Assembly: GCA_033549345.1 (NCBI GenBank)
Contig: JAWSUT010000013.1
Span: 15,266 to 79,265, forward strand
Direction of reading: 5' to 3'
Origin: JAWSUT01 sp033549345
GTDB lineage: Bacteria; Bacillota; Dethiobacteria; Dethiobacterales; Dethiobacteraceae
Length of the DNA stretch: 64,000 nt
The first letter of the stretch is position 1, and every line of letters starts with the position of its first letter. The translations under genes were made by a program, and so were the position numbers. Positions 50,735-59,459 of this stretch are shown here, in pieces. The notes under the pieces were generated by a model. That model did not search any database and was not told the DNA's origin. It saw only the letters and a program-made list of their open reading frames with translations.

Positions 50735-51697
50735 GTGGATCCAGCCGCAAAAGTAGCTTTACTGGCATTTTTTATCATCCTGACAGTTATGCGGGCCTTA
50801 ACTGCGCGCAACGAAGAGAAAAGTGAAGAGGTTGTCAATCGGGTAAAAAAGTTTGCAGGCCATAACAGTCAGGAAAATATACAGGACAAGGACAGGAAGA
50901 AATATTTACTGGGTTTGTTTTCAGCCCTGTTTCGTATTTTTATCCCACACAAGCTCCTGGACCGTATCGAAGCGGATCTGGTTCAGGCCGATATCCTGTT
51001 AAAGCCGGAAGAAATGATCTTTATCAACCTTGCAGCAGCCATAGTTCCCGCATCGTTTGCTCTGTTGATTCTGCAGAATGCCGCCCTGGCCGTAATGCTT
51101 TTGCCCATTGGTGCGCTGGTGCCGCAGGTTTTTGTTAAGAATGCCAAAACCCGCAGAATCCGGAAATTTAATGACCAACTGGGTGACGCTCTGATGATTA
51201 TGGCCAACTCCTTGCGCGCCGGGTTTTCCTTTCTGCAGACCATGGATTCCCTGAGCAATGAACTCCCGCCGCCCATTTCCACCGAATTCAGCAGGGCGTT
51301 AAAAGAGATGCGTCTGGGGACACCCACAGAAGAGGCACTGCGTAATATGACCGAGCGTATAGAGAGCGACGATCTTGAACTGATTGTTACCGCAGTGAAC
51401 ATTCAAAGGCAGGTTGGCGGCAATTTAGCGCAAATTCTGGACAGTATTGCCACAACCATTAACGAACGTGTCCGCATCAAAGGGGAAATCAAGACCTTAA
51501 CAGCCCAGGGCCGGATTTCCGGTGCGATTGTAGCGCTGCTTCCAGTCTTTCTGATGGTCGTTATATCATTAATTAACCCACCTTATGCCGGACTGCTGTT
51601 TTCTCACCCCATCGGTTACCTTTTACTTGGGGGAGCCATCATTTCTGAAATCATTGGTATTGTTTTAATCAGAAGAATTGTTAACGTTGAGATGTAG
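50735..51697 (+). CDS. tadB: Tad pilus membrane protein TadB
   Basis: 320 residues; a platform protein of the GspF family. N-terminal helix (AAKVALLAFFIILTVM), then cytoplasmic part and the GspF/TadB domain with FNDQLGDALMIMANSLRAGFSFLQTMDSLSNELPPPISTEFSRALKEMRLG. Three or four helices. Start GTG 50735 behind GGGGGGTGAG; a GTG at 50726 lies within that site. Followed 13 bases later by tadC. Confidence 0.92.
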   Translation: MDPAAKVALLAFFIILTVMRALTARNEEKSEEVVNRVKKFAGHNSQENIQDKDRKKYLLGLFSALFRIFIPHKLLDRIEADLVQADILLKPEEMIFINLAAAIVPASFALLILQNAALAVMLLPIGALVPQVFVKNAKTRRIRKFNDQLGDALMIMANSLRAGFSFLQTMDSLSNELPPPISTEFSRALKEMRLGTPTEEALRNMTERIESDDLELIVTAVNIQRQVGGNLAQILDSIATTINERVRIKGEIKTLTAQGRISGAIVALLPVFLMVVISLINPPYAGLLFSHPIGYLLLGGAIISEIIGIVLIRRIVNVEM

Positions 51698-51710
51698 GGG
51701 GGCAAAGTTT

Positions 51711-52628
51711 ATGCAGCTCATGATAGCAGGCTTGGTATTTGTAGTGATTGCCACCTTCCTGGCCGGTTTTCAGAAACGTGTGGAACCGGCAAAGGTCGAT
51801 TTGCAGGGCCGCCTGAAGAATGTTATACAGTATGAAGAATTTGCAGACATAAGGCAGGCTGAACTAAGCACATCTCTAAGCGAAAGATTAATCAGCCCCA
51901 TGCTTGGCGCCCTTTCTGGCCTGGCCACGCGTCTGCTGCCGACAGAAATACTGCAGTCACTGGAGAAGAAAGTGCAGCAGTCCGGCCGAACCGGAGGATT
52001 CTCGGCCAGAGATTATCTGGGCATGAAAGTAATCTTCGCAATCGGCCTGCCCATTACATTCTATATAGTGAGTGGCGGTGTCCTGGAAACGCGGGTCATG
52101 ATGCTGATGGGAGTTTCTGCCCTGATTGGCTGGAAGTTTCCCGATGTACGGCTTGACAGCCAGGTGCGAAGCCGCATAAACGATATCGAAAAAAATTTTC
52201 CCGATGTTCTCGACCTGCTTACCGTCAGTGTGGAGGCGGGACTGGGATTTGACGGGGCCATGGCGAAAGTGGTGGAAAAAAGTGAGGGCCCGGTGGCGGA
52301 AGAATTCAGACGGGTGCTTCATGAAGTTAAAATGGGGAAAACCAGGCGGGATGCACTGCGGGATTTCGCAGACCGCAGTGGTGTGGATGATGTCAGATCG
52401 TTCACATCTGCGATTATCCAGTCAGATCAATTGGGTCTGAACATTGGCAAAACGTTGAAAAACCAGTCTGAACAGATGCGTCGTAAACGCAGACAACGTG
52501 TGGAAGAAAAAGCGATGAAAGTCCCGGTTAAGATGCTGATACCGATGGTGACATTTATTTTCCCCACAATTTTTGTTGTCCTGCTGGGACCTGCGCTGAT
52601 ACAGATCATGGAAAGCATGGTGATGTAG
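51711..52628 (+). CDS. tadC: Tad pilus membrane protein TadC
   Basis: 305 residues, second GspF-family platform protein. DIEKNFPDVLDLLTVSVEAGLGFDGAMAKVVEKSEGPVAEEFRRVLHEVKMGKTRRDALRDFADRSGVDDVRSFTSAIIQSDQLG is the conserved cytoplasmic block (positions around 170-255). It ends with a pair of helices, MLIPMVTFIFPTIFVVLLGPALIQ. ATG 51711 follows AGGGGGG. The DUF192 gene starts on the next base after its stop codon. Confidence 0.92.
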   Translation: MQLMIAGLVFVVIATFLAGFQKRVEPAKVDLQGRLKNVIQYEEFADIRQAELSTSLSERLISPMLGALSGLATRLLPTEILQSLEKKVQQSGRTGGFSARDYLGMKVIFAIGLPITFYIVSGGVLETRVMMLMGVSALIGWKFPDVRLDSQVRSRINDIEKNFPDVLDLLTVSVEAGLGFDGAMAKVVEKSEGPVAEEFRRVLHEVKMGKTRRDALRDFADRSGVDDVRSFTSAIIQSDQLGLNIGKTLKNQSEQMRRKRRQRVEEKAMKVPVKMLIPMVTFIFPTIFVVLLGPALIQIMESMVM

Positions 52629-52997
52629 ATGCTGATTAAGCCTGACGGCACCGTGGTGGCAAAACGGCTGAAAAGGGCAGATACATTCGGGGCACGGCTG
52701 AAGGGGCTCATGTTTCAGAATAAGTTTCCGCCTGATTATGACGCCCTGGTAATAACACCCTGCAGCAGTGTCCACACCATGTTTATGCAATTTTGTATTG
52801 ATGTCCTGTTTTTGGATCAAAGCCATGAAGTGCTTCATATATTACACAACATGGTGCCTGGTCGGGTTTCACCGGTAATCAAAGGAAGTTCATACGCTGT
52901 TGAGGTACTGGGAGGCCATGCAGAACGTTGTGGTATTCAGATTGGTGACCGATTGTGTTTCCAAAATGAACAGGGAAAGGCGGTGTCTTCATGTTAA
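52629..52997 (+). CDS. DUF192 family protein
   Basis: 122 residues. AKRLKRADTFGARLKGLMFQ, ALVITPCSSVHTMFMQFCIDVLFLD and VLEVLGGHAERCGIQIGDRL (approximately) match the DUF192 fold. Function unknown; it is common within or near secretion and pilus clusters. It starts directly after tadC and its end overlaps the prepilin-peptidase gene by seven bases, so it is a true member of the Tad operon. Confidence 0.85.
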   Translation: MLIKPDGTVVAKRLKRADTFGARLKGLMFQNKFPPDYDALVITPCSSVHTMFMQFCIDVLFLDQSHEVLHILHNMVPGRVSPVIKGSSYAVEVLGGHAERCGIQIGDRLCFQNEQGKAVSSC

Positions 52998-53548
52998 TCG
53001 TATGGATTTTGTTTGTTTTCGTCGCTATCTGTTTTTACACCGACCTGACAGAGCGGAAAATTTATAACGCAGTTGTATTAAGCGGACTGGTTGCTGCACT
53101 TATCCTCAATACGATGCAGCAGGGGCTGTATCTGGGTGTGACTCTGACAATGAGTGGTTTTTTGACGGGTATCTCTCTGTTGATTATTCCGTTTATTCTG
53201 GGAGGACTTGGAGCGGGTGATGTGAAAATGCTGGGCATGATCGGCGCGTTTGTCGGGCATAACCTGGTGCTGCAAGTCTTAATTGTTTCAGCAATTGCCG
53301 GAGGCCTGTTTGCCCTGGTATCCATGCTGCGGCAAGGCATGGCTACAAAGCGGCTGAAAACGTTTTTTATCGGTGTCGGCTGTTTTGTGGCAACGAGAAA
53401 AACTGTACATCTTAACAATTTGGATGATGCGGATGCAGAAAAGTATGCCATTCCTTACGGGGTTGCCCTGACAACCGGCGTGATCATTATCTATATAATG
53501 GGGTCAATGAATTATCTAATGCCGGGGGTAAGCGCTGCCGGTTTTTAA
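52991..53548 (+). CDS. tadV: prepilin peptidase (TadV/CpaA, A24 family)
   Basis: 185 residues, six helices. The two catalytic aspartates are in CFYTDLTERKIYN and GGLGAGDVKMLGMIGAF. It removes the leader of Flp pilins and TadE at the sites noted there; it lacks the N-terminal methylase domain, as is normal for TadV. It starts inside the end of the DUF192 gene. A strong terminator follows, ending the Tad unit. Confidence 0.93.
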   Translation: MLIVWILFVFVAICFYTDLTERKIYNAVVLSGLVAALILNTMQQGLYLGVTLTMSGFLTGISLLIIPFILGGLGAGDVKMLGMIGAFVGHNLVLQVLIVSAIAGGLFALVSMLRQGMATKRLKTFFIGVGCFVATRKTVHLNNLDDADAEKYAIPYGVALTTGVIIIYIMGSMNYLMPGVSAAGF

Positions 53549-53557
53549 AAAGCACCG

Positions 53558-53588
53558 GGCGTCCGTGCCAAATGCACGGGCGCCTTTT
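53558..53588 (+). terminator. terminator of the Tad operon
   Basis: GGCGTCCGTGC (53558-53568), CAAAT loop, GCACGGGCGCC (53574-53584), one G-U pair, then TTTT. Confidence 0.8.
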
Positions 53589-53673
53589 GATTATCAGAAA
53601 AGTTTAGAGTTTGAGCAGGAATTAATACTCACAGAGAGAAAAAAACAGGAAATACGCTCCGAGAGGGAATCTT

Positions 53674-54297
53674 ATGTTGCATAAAATCACAGCCCTGTTG
53701 GCCCTGCTGCAGAGTTCAGCTTCCCGGGACGGGTCTCTCCCGCGGTTCTGGGCTATGGTTTTAGAGGCTGACGGCAAGACAGCACTCCTGGAAACCCGGG
53801 GAGAACGTTTGCAGGTAAAACTGGAGACGCCGGTGCATGCCGGTGAAAAGCTGTTTCTCGAGCAGCAGGATATGACAGATGGCCGGCTGCAGTGCCGTAT
53901 TCTTCGCCGCCTGGCGCCGCAGGAACAGGTGGGACCCATGCCTGACACGGCGTATAGTTTCTTCTATCCCGATGAACAGGGTTCATTTCCTTACTTGTTG
54001 GCCGCAGGCGAAGAAGACGGTTCGCCGGCCACAGCAAAGCAGGGATACCGTATGTGGCAATTTACGCTGCATACTGAGAATTTGGGAATGGTGGCACTCT
54101 TGGTCCGGCAAAAAGAAGATGTCCTTTGTGGAAGTCTGCTTGTGGAGAACGAGGATGCAGCGGCCCGGCTTGCCGGATTGACAAATTCGTTTGCCCCGGG
54201 AACAAGCAGGTTTTATCTGCAGGGGATCCGGGTAATGAACAAAGCTGAACTCACCAGACTCCGCAAGCCGGGGGGAAATCTGAATCGATTGCGCTAG
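53674..54297 (+). CDS. FliK-like protein (YlqG-type), tentative
   Basis: 207 residues. The N-terminal region (AMVLEADGKTALLETRGERLQVKLETPVHAGEKLFLEQQ) resembles the beta-rich part of FliK hook-length proteins, and MWQFTLHTENLGMVALLV resembles the FliK C-terminal domain. In Bacillus, a similar gene (ylqG) precedes a short FlhB-like gene (ylqH), as here. The function of this pair outside flagella is not known. The gene starts 86 bases after the Tad terminator. Moderate confidence in the name. Confidence 0.5.
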   Translation: MLHKITALLALLQSSASRDGSLPRFWAMVLEADGKTALLETRGERLQVKLETPVHAGEKLFLEQQDMTDGRLQCRILRRLAPQEQVGPMPDTAYSFFYPDEQGSFPYLLAAGEEDGSPATAKQGYRMWQFTLHTENLGMVALLVRQKEDVLCGSLLVENEDAAARLAGLTNSFAPGTSRFYLQGIRVMNKAELTRLRKPGGNLNRLR

Positions 54298-54310
54298 GGA
54301 GAGGCTGAAA

Positions 54311-54595
54311 ATGAAAGAAACCAAAGAGATTAAACGGGCGGTGGCTTTGTCGTATCTTAGCGAAGCGGACAATGCTCCCCGCGTCGTTGCCAGGGGTACA
54401 GGTAAAATTGCAGATAGAATTTTAGAGTTGGCAGCCCAAAGCGATGTGCCTGTCCGGCAGCAAAAGGTACTTGCCGAGACGCTGTCACTTTTGGAGCCTG
54501 GTGAGGAAATCCCCGAAGACCTCTATCTGGCCGTAGCAGAAATACTGGCTCAAATCATTTCTATTGACAGAGGGGAGACAAACGGCGACAGGTAA
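54311..54595 (+). CDS. FlhB-like cytoplasmic domain protein (FlhX/YlqH type)
   Basis: 94 residues corresponding to the cytoplasmic end of FlhB/YscU, the switch of flagellar-type secretion: KRAVALSYLSEADNAPRVVARGTGKIADRILELAAQSDVPV, then YLAVAEILAQII. In full FlhB an autocleaving NPTH precedes this part; here it is absent, as expected for FlhX. It lies 13 bases after the FliK-like gene. No other flagellar gene is in the window. Confidence 0.8.
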   Translation: MKETKEIKRAVALSYLSEADNAPRVVARGTGKIADRILELAAQSDVPVRQQKVLAETLSLLEPGEEIPEDLYLAVAEILAQIISIDRGETNGDR

Positions 54596-54689
54596 AATTC
54601 CAACAAGATGTTTTTGTCGTTATTTGCAGGAAAATTCAAACAAATATCGAATCATAGCTAACTATATAAACTGACAACAAGGAGGAACT

Positions 54690-55526
54690 ATGGGGAATAC
54701 AGAGATAAGTCTGATTGAATGCTTTCTGAAAACAGCTCCGTACATAAATGACCTGACGATAGGAGATGTTGCTGTTGCTGTCAGTGACACGGAAAAGATC
54801 CTGGCCTACATTCCCGGCAGGACCATTGACCACAAGATTAATGCCGGTGATGAAATCAAACCCGGTTCCGTGGTGGGCACTACCCTGGCTAGCGGCAAGC
54901 GCGTCATGCGACAGGTAGACAGCAAAGTCTACGGGATTCCCTACGTTGGCATCGGCCTCCCCATTCGGGACAATACAGGCAAAATTATTGGCGCAGTGTC
55001 ATTTAATGAAAGCCTGGAACGCCAGGAATCACTGATGAATATGGCAGATAATTTAAGTACAGCCACACGTGAGCTGACCGGTTCCACAGAAAGCCTGGCC
55101 GCGCAGGCCCAAGAGCTTGCAGCTGTGGGCCAGCAGCTCGGGTCTCTTGGTAACCGGTTGGAAAGCAGCGTGGCAGAAACAAACGGCCTGCTGCAGGTTA
55201 TGCAAAAAGTAACCAGCCAGACGAACCTGCTGGGACTAAACGCTTCTATTGAAGCGGCCCGTGTGGGCGAAAAAGGGAGAGGCTTTGGCGTGGTGGCCGA
55301 TGAGATTCGCAAACTTGCTGAAAACAGTTCCCGCTCCTTAAAAGAGATTGAAGAAATACTTAGCGCACTGAATAAATCCAGGCAGAGCCTGGGCGGTGAA
55401 ATCGGCCGAATTGTCAATATATCCTCAGAGCAGGCTGCCTCAACTCAGGAGATGATGGCAGCCGTTGAAGAAATGAATGCCATGGCCCAGTCTTTATTGG
55501 AATATGCGGAAGCTCTTTTAAAGTAG
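54690..55526 (+). CDS. soluble methyl-accepting chemotaxis protein (YfmS-like)
   Basis: 278 residues, no membrane helices. An N-terminal sensor of about 120 residues (ECFLKTAPYINDLTIGDVAVAVSDTEKILAYIPG, possibly PAS-like or globin-like in fold) precedes a short signalling hairpin with the conserved tip QTNLLGLNASIEAARVGEKGRGFGVVADEIRKLAENS. Layout is like Bacillus YfmS, a cytosolic receptor. It implies that the cell has a CheA/CheW system elsewhere. ATG 54690 follows AAGGAGG. Confidence 0.9.
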   Translation: MGNTEISLIECFLKTAPYINDLTIGDVAVAVSDTEKILAYIPGRTIDHKINAGDEIKPGSVVGTTLASGKRVMRQVDSKVYGIPYVGIGLPIRDNTGKIIGAVSFNESLERQESLMNMADNLSTATRELTGSTESLAAQAQELAAVGQQLGSLGNRLESSVAETNGLLQVMQKVTSQTNLLGLNASIEAARVGEKGRGFGVVADEIRKLAENSSRSLKEIEEILSALNKSRQSLGGEIGRIVNISSEQAASTQEMMAAVEEMNAMAQSLLEYAEALLK

Positions 55527-55533
55527 CGTCATG

Positions 55534-55578
55534 ACTGTCCCCTACGTGCAGATGCAAGTAGGGGACAGTTCTTTTTTT
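55534..55578 (+). terminator. terminator after the chemoreceptor gene
   Basis: ACTGTCCCCTAC (55534-55545) and GTAGGGGACAGT (55558-55569), then CTTTTTTT. The resemblance of GGGGACAG to the palindromic repeats is limited to these bases. Confidence 0.82.
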
Positions 55579-55604
55579 ACATCCGGAAAAAATTTCTAAA
55601 ATGA

Positions 55605-55662
55605 TTGACAATATGACAGTGATGTCATATCATAAAGATAAGACTATGACACTACTGTCATA
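55605..55662 (+). promoter_or_regulatory. promoter and twin operators of the TetR/ABC operon
   Basis: TTGACA (55605-55610), 17-base spacer, TATCAT (55628-55633). Operator 1: TATGACA-GTGA-TGTCATA (55612-55629), filling the spacer. Operator 2: TATGACA-CTAC-TGTCATA (55645-55662), 33 bases further on, about three helical turns. Both are perfect palindromes. Likely bound by the adjacent TetR protein to repress its own operon. Confidence 0.8.
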
Positions 55663-55688
55663 ATCATGAACAGAAAGGGTTGAGCCCA

Positions 55689-56324
55689 TTGCCCAGTCAG
55701 ACGTTTTTCAATTTACCTGAGGCAAAAAAGGAGAAAATTGTTGAAGCAGCCTTTGACGAGTTTGCTCTCTATTCTTTTACAAATGCCAGTATAGCCAGAA
55801 TCGTTGCAAATGCAGGCATTCCCCGGGGGAGTTTTTACCAGTATTTCAGCGACCTCAAAGATTTATATAAGTATCTGTTCCATTTGGTGGGTGAACAAAA
55901 AATGGTTTATGTAACGGAAACACACCAACAGATGCAGCAGGCCGACTACCTGGCAATCATCAAAGCTTTGTATGCCGCCGGAATCCGGTTTGCGGCAGAT
56001 CACCCCAGATTTGCCAGATTAGGGGCTAATTTTTATAAAGAAGACCCCTCTTTTAGACGGGAAATCATGGGCGAATTTGAAGATACGTCTCTCAGATATT
56101 TTGAGGGTCTGTTGCAAAGCGGCCAGGAAAAAGGCGATGTAGATAAAAAGATTGACATCAAAGTTGCCGCATATCTTTTCCATACCACGCACATTGCCGT
56201 CGTGGAGTACATTATACAGAACCGTGGCCAGGAATACCTGTTTGCCGAGCACGACGGTTTCCTGGATTTAGCAGATAAAGTACTGTATATTCTGGCAAAT
56301 GGCCTGAATGCAAAGGACAAATAA
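55689..56324 (+). CDS. TetR/AcrR family transcriptional repressor
   Basis: About 211 residues. The N-terminal helix-turn-helix region reads KKEKIVEAAFDEFALYSFTNASIARIVANAGIPRGSFYQYFSDLKDLYKYL, of typical TetR form. The C-terminal ligand domain is not specific. I start at TTG 55689, nine bases after AAAGGG; TTG 55680 is too near. The gene lies behind two perfect palindromes and ahead of an ABC exporter, which it most likely controls together with itself. Confidence 0.92.
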   Translation: MPSQTFFNLPEAKKEKIVEAAFDEFALYSFTNASIARIVANAGIPRGSFYQYFSDLKDLYKYLFHLVGEQKMVYVTETHQQMQQADYLAIIKALYAAGIRFAADHPRFARLGANFYKEDPSFRREIMGEFEDTSLRYFEGLLQSGQEKGDVDKKIDIKVAAYLFHTTHIAVVEYIIQNRGQEYLFAEHDGFLDLADKVLYILANGLNAKDK

Positions 56325-56365
56325 GGAGTTTGCCCCGAATAGATGAACAAAAGGGAGGATTGCAG

Positions 56366-57217
56366 ATGTTTAAAGTCAGGGACCTGAAGTTCAGATATCC
56401 CAAAAACAGCGGTAACACCATTAACGGTATTGATTTTGAAATCAGTGACGGAGAAATTTTCGGCTTTCTCGGGCCCAGCGCTGCAGGGAAAAGTACAACG
56501 CAAAAGATCCTGGTTAAGCTCCTCAAAAATTTCGAAGGAGAAATTGAGTATTATGGCAAACCTCTTGCAAGCTATGGGAACGAGTTTTATCAGAATATTG
56601 GCGTATCGTTTGAGATGCCCATCTCGTTTTCCAAATTAACGGCACTGGAGAATCTGGATTTTTTCAAACAACTGTATAAAGAGACGGTTGACGTGGAGCC
56701 GCTTTTAAAACGTGTTGGACTTTGGGACGACCGGAATAAAAAGGCAGGCGAATACTCCAAAGGCATGAAGATTCGTCTCAATTTCATCCGCGCGCTTTTG
56801 AACAGACCAAAGATGCTCTTTCTTGATGAGCCCACAAACGGGCTTGACCCTGCCAATGCCCGGATAATGAAAGACATGATCAGGGAGTTTCGGGATGAGG
56901 GCGGGACAGTGTTTCTGACAAGCCACATTATGAGTGATGTGGATGAGTTATGTGATCGTGTGGCTTTTATCGCTGAGGGGAAACTGCAGGAAGTTGACTC
57001 GCCGCGCAACCTGAAGCTTAAATACGGTAAACGCTCAGTGAAAGTGGAATACAGGGACGAGGGGGAGCTGGTTACCCGGGAATTTTCCATGGAGGAGATA
57101 AAAACCCCGGTGTTTTTCGACTTACTGCGGGATAAGGAGATCGAAACCATTCACAGCGGAGAAACGACGCTGGAGGAAATATTCATCAAGGTAACGGGGG
57201 TGGCATTACGTGCATAG
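56366..57217 (+). CDS. ABC transporter ATP-binding protein
   Basis: 283 residues. Walker A GPSAAGKSTTQKILVKLL (note A-A instead of the usual G-S/N-G-A), signature YSKGMKIRLNFIRALLN, Walker B MLFLDEPTNGLDP and the H-loop TSHIMSD. The signature is the short YSKGM form seen in exporters of the ABC-2 type (drug or lantibiotic immunity). ATG 56366 follows AGGGAGG. Its stop overlaps the GTG of the first permease gene. Confidence 0.92.
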   Translation: MFKVRDLKFRYPKNSGNTINGIDFEISDGEIFGFLGPSAAGKSTTQKILVKLLKNFEGEIEYYGKPLASYGNEFYQNIGVSFEMPISFSKLTALENLDFFKQLYKETVDVEPLLKRVGLWDDRNKKAGEYSKGMKIRLNFIRALLNRPKMLFLDEPTNGLDPANARIMKDMIREFRDEGGTVFLTSHIMSDVDELCDRVAFIAEGKLQEVDSPRNLKLKYGKRSVKVEYRDEGELVTREFSMEEIKTPVFFDLLRDKEIETIHSGETTLEEIFIKVTGVALRA

Positions 57218-57935
57218 GCTGATGCCGCTTGTTAAGGGTGAGTTTGACCGGCTTAACAAGTATAACCTGTTCTCTGCCAACTTCGTCGTGCTGCTGCTTT
57301 GGGTTGGGATGGTCTGGTTTTTTGAAGGATCGGAGTTAATGACCTTCATTCCTGTTATCTTTCTCATGGATGCCACGATGATGACCATTTTGCTGGTTGG
57401 TGCCACACTCTTTTATGAAAAGCAGGAACACACCATTAATTCCATTATGATTTCTCCTGTCAGTGAAGACGAGTATCTGCTGGCCAAAGTTGTCGTGGGT
57501 ATACTCAACTCATTGATTACTGTGGTTTTTATTTCCGCTGCACTGTATTTTATTAAAGATGTAACGTATAACTACCTGCTTTTGATTCCGGCCATGATTG
57601 TGGTCACGATGGTTCACACCATAATCGGCATTCTTCTTTCTTACCGGGCTAAAAGCTTTTCGTCGCTTCTGGTCAGTTTTATGGTGTATACTTTTCTTTT
57701 CCTGATGCCGTCAGTCTTCGCCGTTCTGGGTATCATTGAGGAAAATGTAGCCAGGTTTCTGATTGTGCTTCCGCCGGAAGCATCCAGGATACTAATCAGT
57801 GCCCTGACAGGAGATTTTGCAACCCCAAGGCTGCTGTTTGGTTACGTGTATCTGCCGGCGCTGTCCTTTGTGTTATACCGCTTCTTTGTGAAGCCAAGGT
57901 TTAATGATTACCTCATGCGGGAAACGGGGGTGTAG
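57210..57935 (+). CDS. ABC-2 type permease, first subunit
   Basis: 241 residues, six predicted helices. EFDRLNKYNLFSANFVVLLLWVGMVWFF at the start, then MDATMMTILLVGATLFYEKQEHTINSIMISPVSEDEYLLAKVV, the latter being the typical cytoplasmic loop of ABC-2 exporters. GTG 57210 overlaps the ABC ATPase by eight bases. It probably pairs with the next permease. Confidence 0.88.
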   Translation: MHRLMPLVKGEFDRLNKYNLFSANFVVLLLWVGMVWFFEGSELMTFIPVIFLMDATMMTILLVGATLFYEKQEHTINSIMISPVSEDEYLLAKVVVGILNSLITVVFISAALYFIKDVTYNYLLLIPAMIVVTMVHTIIGILLSYRAKSFSSLLVSFMVYTFLFLMPSVFAVLGIIEENVARFLIVLPPEASRILISALTGDFATPRLLFGYVYLPALSFVLYRFFVKPRFNDYLMRETGV

Positions 57936-57937
57936 GT

Positions 57938-58663
57938 GTGATTTCGTCACTTATAAAGTTTGAAATTAAAAATATCCTCCGCGAAAGTATGACCATGGTG
58001 ATGCTTCTTTATCCGCTGATTCTGGGGGGTGTGGGCAAGTATGTCCTTGATGCCGGAATCGTGGAAGGCCAGGCTCTGGGCGTTATCGCCATGATGATTA
58101 CACTTCTGGCAGGATTTTCTTATGGAGCCATGGCAGGTTTTTCACTGTTGGACGACAAGGATGACCAGGTGTTTGCTTCCATCCAGATTTCACCGGTTTC
58201 TCTGGCGTTTTATGTCTGGTTTAAAATTATTTTTGTTTATGTTCTCGCTGTTATAGCCGGATTCTTTATTATCTGGGTTACCGGAGCGATACCCATGTCC
58301 GGTGGAGAAATACTGCTGGTTTCCCTGCTCTCCGCGCTGCAGGTGCCCATCGTGGCTTTTCTGGTGAATGCTTTTGCCGGCAACAAGGTGGAAGGATTCG
58401 TGGCGATGAAGGCAACCGGTTTCCTGCTGATTTTTCCGGTAGGGGCGTTCTTTTTCCTTGATGCCAAGGAATGGCTGTTTGCATTTGCACCTCCTCACTG
58501 GCCGGCCAAGGCCGTGCAGTATGCTTTGCTGCGACCGCAGATTGAAGCCGGGCTCATTGAAATGAACCTGAACTTTTATCAATATGTGGGTATTGGCGTT
58601 TTGTATAATCTGCTGCTGATTGCAGCCACATACCGGCTGTTCAGGAAAAAAAATGATATGTAA
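57938..58663 (+). CDS. ABC-2 type permease, second subunit
   Basis: 241 residues, six helices. LIKFEIKNILRESMTMVMLLYPLILGG and FSLLDDKDDQVFASIQISPVSLAFYVWFKI correspond to the same regions of the first permease, so the two are paralogous half-permeases. Starts GTG 57938, two bases after the previous stop. What is exported is unknown. Confidence 0.88.
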   Translation: MISSLIKFEIKNILRESMTMVMLLYPLILGGVGKYVLDAGIVEGQALGVIAMMITLLAGFSYGAMAGFSLLDDKDDQVFASIQISPVSLAFYVWFKIIFVYVLAVIAGFFIIWVTGAIPMSGGEILLVSLLSALQVPIVAFLVNAFAGNKVEGFVAMKATGFLLIFPVGAFFFLDAKEWLFAFAPPHWPAKAVQYALLRPQIEAGLIEMNLNFYQYVGIGVLYNLLLIAATYRLFRKKNDM

Positions 58664-58675
58664 GGAGGGTGAGAG

Positions 58676-58870
58676 ATGTCAGGTTGGTCAATCATCTTAT
58701 TTCTGCTGGCCCTATTCTATATCTTCGGCGCGCTCTTTGAATTTCCGATTATGTTTGAAGGGAATCCCAAAACAAGGTTTATCATGAAAAAAATCGGTAA
58801 AAGAAACCTGAAAATTGTTATTCTGTTCTTCGCTCTGATCTTTTTTGCTCTGGCTTTCTATTTAAAGTAA
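58676..58870 (+). CDS. 64-residue membrane protein of the ABC operon
   Basis: MSGWSIILFLLALFYIFGAL and a second helix (LKIVILFFALIFFALAFYL) with a polar loop FEGNPKTRFIMKKIGKRN. It follows the second permease by 12 bases behind AAGGAGGGTGAG. A small accessory membrane protein or immunity peptide; no family known to me. A strong terminator follows. Confidence 0.7.
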   Translation: MSGWSIILFLLALFYIFGALFEFPIMFEGNPKTRFIMKKIGKRNLKIVILFFALIFFALAFYLK

Positions 58871-58881
58871 CGCATCCGTCG

Positions 58882-58930
58882 AAAAAAATTGTGCCTACAT
58901 CTGCCGGCAGATGTAGGGCACAATTTTTTT
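58882..58930. terminator. long bidirectional terminator after the ABC operon
   Basis: About 22 base pairs with one bulge: TTGTGCC-TACATCTGCC against GGCAGATGTA-GGGCACAA, flanked by A7 and T7. Confidence 0.85.
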
Positions 58931-58995
58931 GAACAACGAACTGAACTGGCAATAACTTTACAGAAAACAGACATCCTAATAGTGAGGTGAGAACG

Positions 58996-59409
58996 ATGGA
59001 AATCCCACAATATCGCATCTGGCACAAAATAAAGCATTCGTTTGACTCAAAGTCAAAAGAGTGGACATACAGGTGGCAGATGTCTCCGATTCAGGTATTA
59101 CAGATTTATACAGGAGAGGTCGTCCTCGACAGCAAGTACGGATTCGCAAACCGCGTGCATAAAATTGGGCCGGACTGTATTCTGATGCAGTCGCTCGGGA
59201 TAACTGACAAGGCCCAAAAACCCGTTTATGTCGGTGACATCGTTAAAATAACAGACAGACAATCCGGAAACGATTATACGGGAACAGTGGAAGGACGGGG
59301 AGCGGTGTACTTTGTCCGTACAGACGGTGAAGAGTTATTTATACACAGAGACATGGCGGTCGAAGTGCTTGGCAATATCTATGAGCATCCTGAAAAAAAA
59401 CCCTCTTAA
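58996..59409 (+). CDS. YopX family protein
   Basis: 137 residues. MEIPQYRIWHKIKHSFDSKS, then LMQSLGITDKAQKPVYVGDIVKI and YTGTVEGRGAVYFV match the YopX fold, usually found in phages (the phrase LMQSTGLKDKNGKEIYEGDIV is the usual form). No other phage gene is nearby. ATG 58996 follows GAGGTGAG. Possibly a leftover or domesticated phage gene. Confidence 0.75.
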   Translation: MEIPQYRIWHKIKHSFDSKSKEWTYRWQMSPIQVLQIYTGEVVLDSKYGFANRVHKIGPDCILMQSLGITDKAQKPVYVGDIVKITDRQSGNDYTGTVEGRGAVYFVRTDGEELFIHRDMAVEVLGNIYEHPEKKPS

Positions 59410-59437
59410 CAGTTATTCAATCTGTTAAGAGGGTTTT
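59401..59437. terminator. terminator between the YopX-like and YchF-like genes
   Basis: CCCTCTTAACAG (59401-59412), loop, CTGTTAAGAGGG (59422-59433), TTTT. Overlaps the last codons of the YopX-like gene. Confidence 0.82.
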
Positions 59438-59459
59438 GCTTTGCCTACTGAATGCAGTT

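Noticed and set aside
55534..55569. Terminator arm CTGTCCCCTAC as a member of the palindromic repeat family
   Set aside because: Shares only GGGGACAG; arms and length differ and it is a normal terminator.
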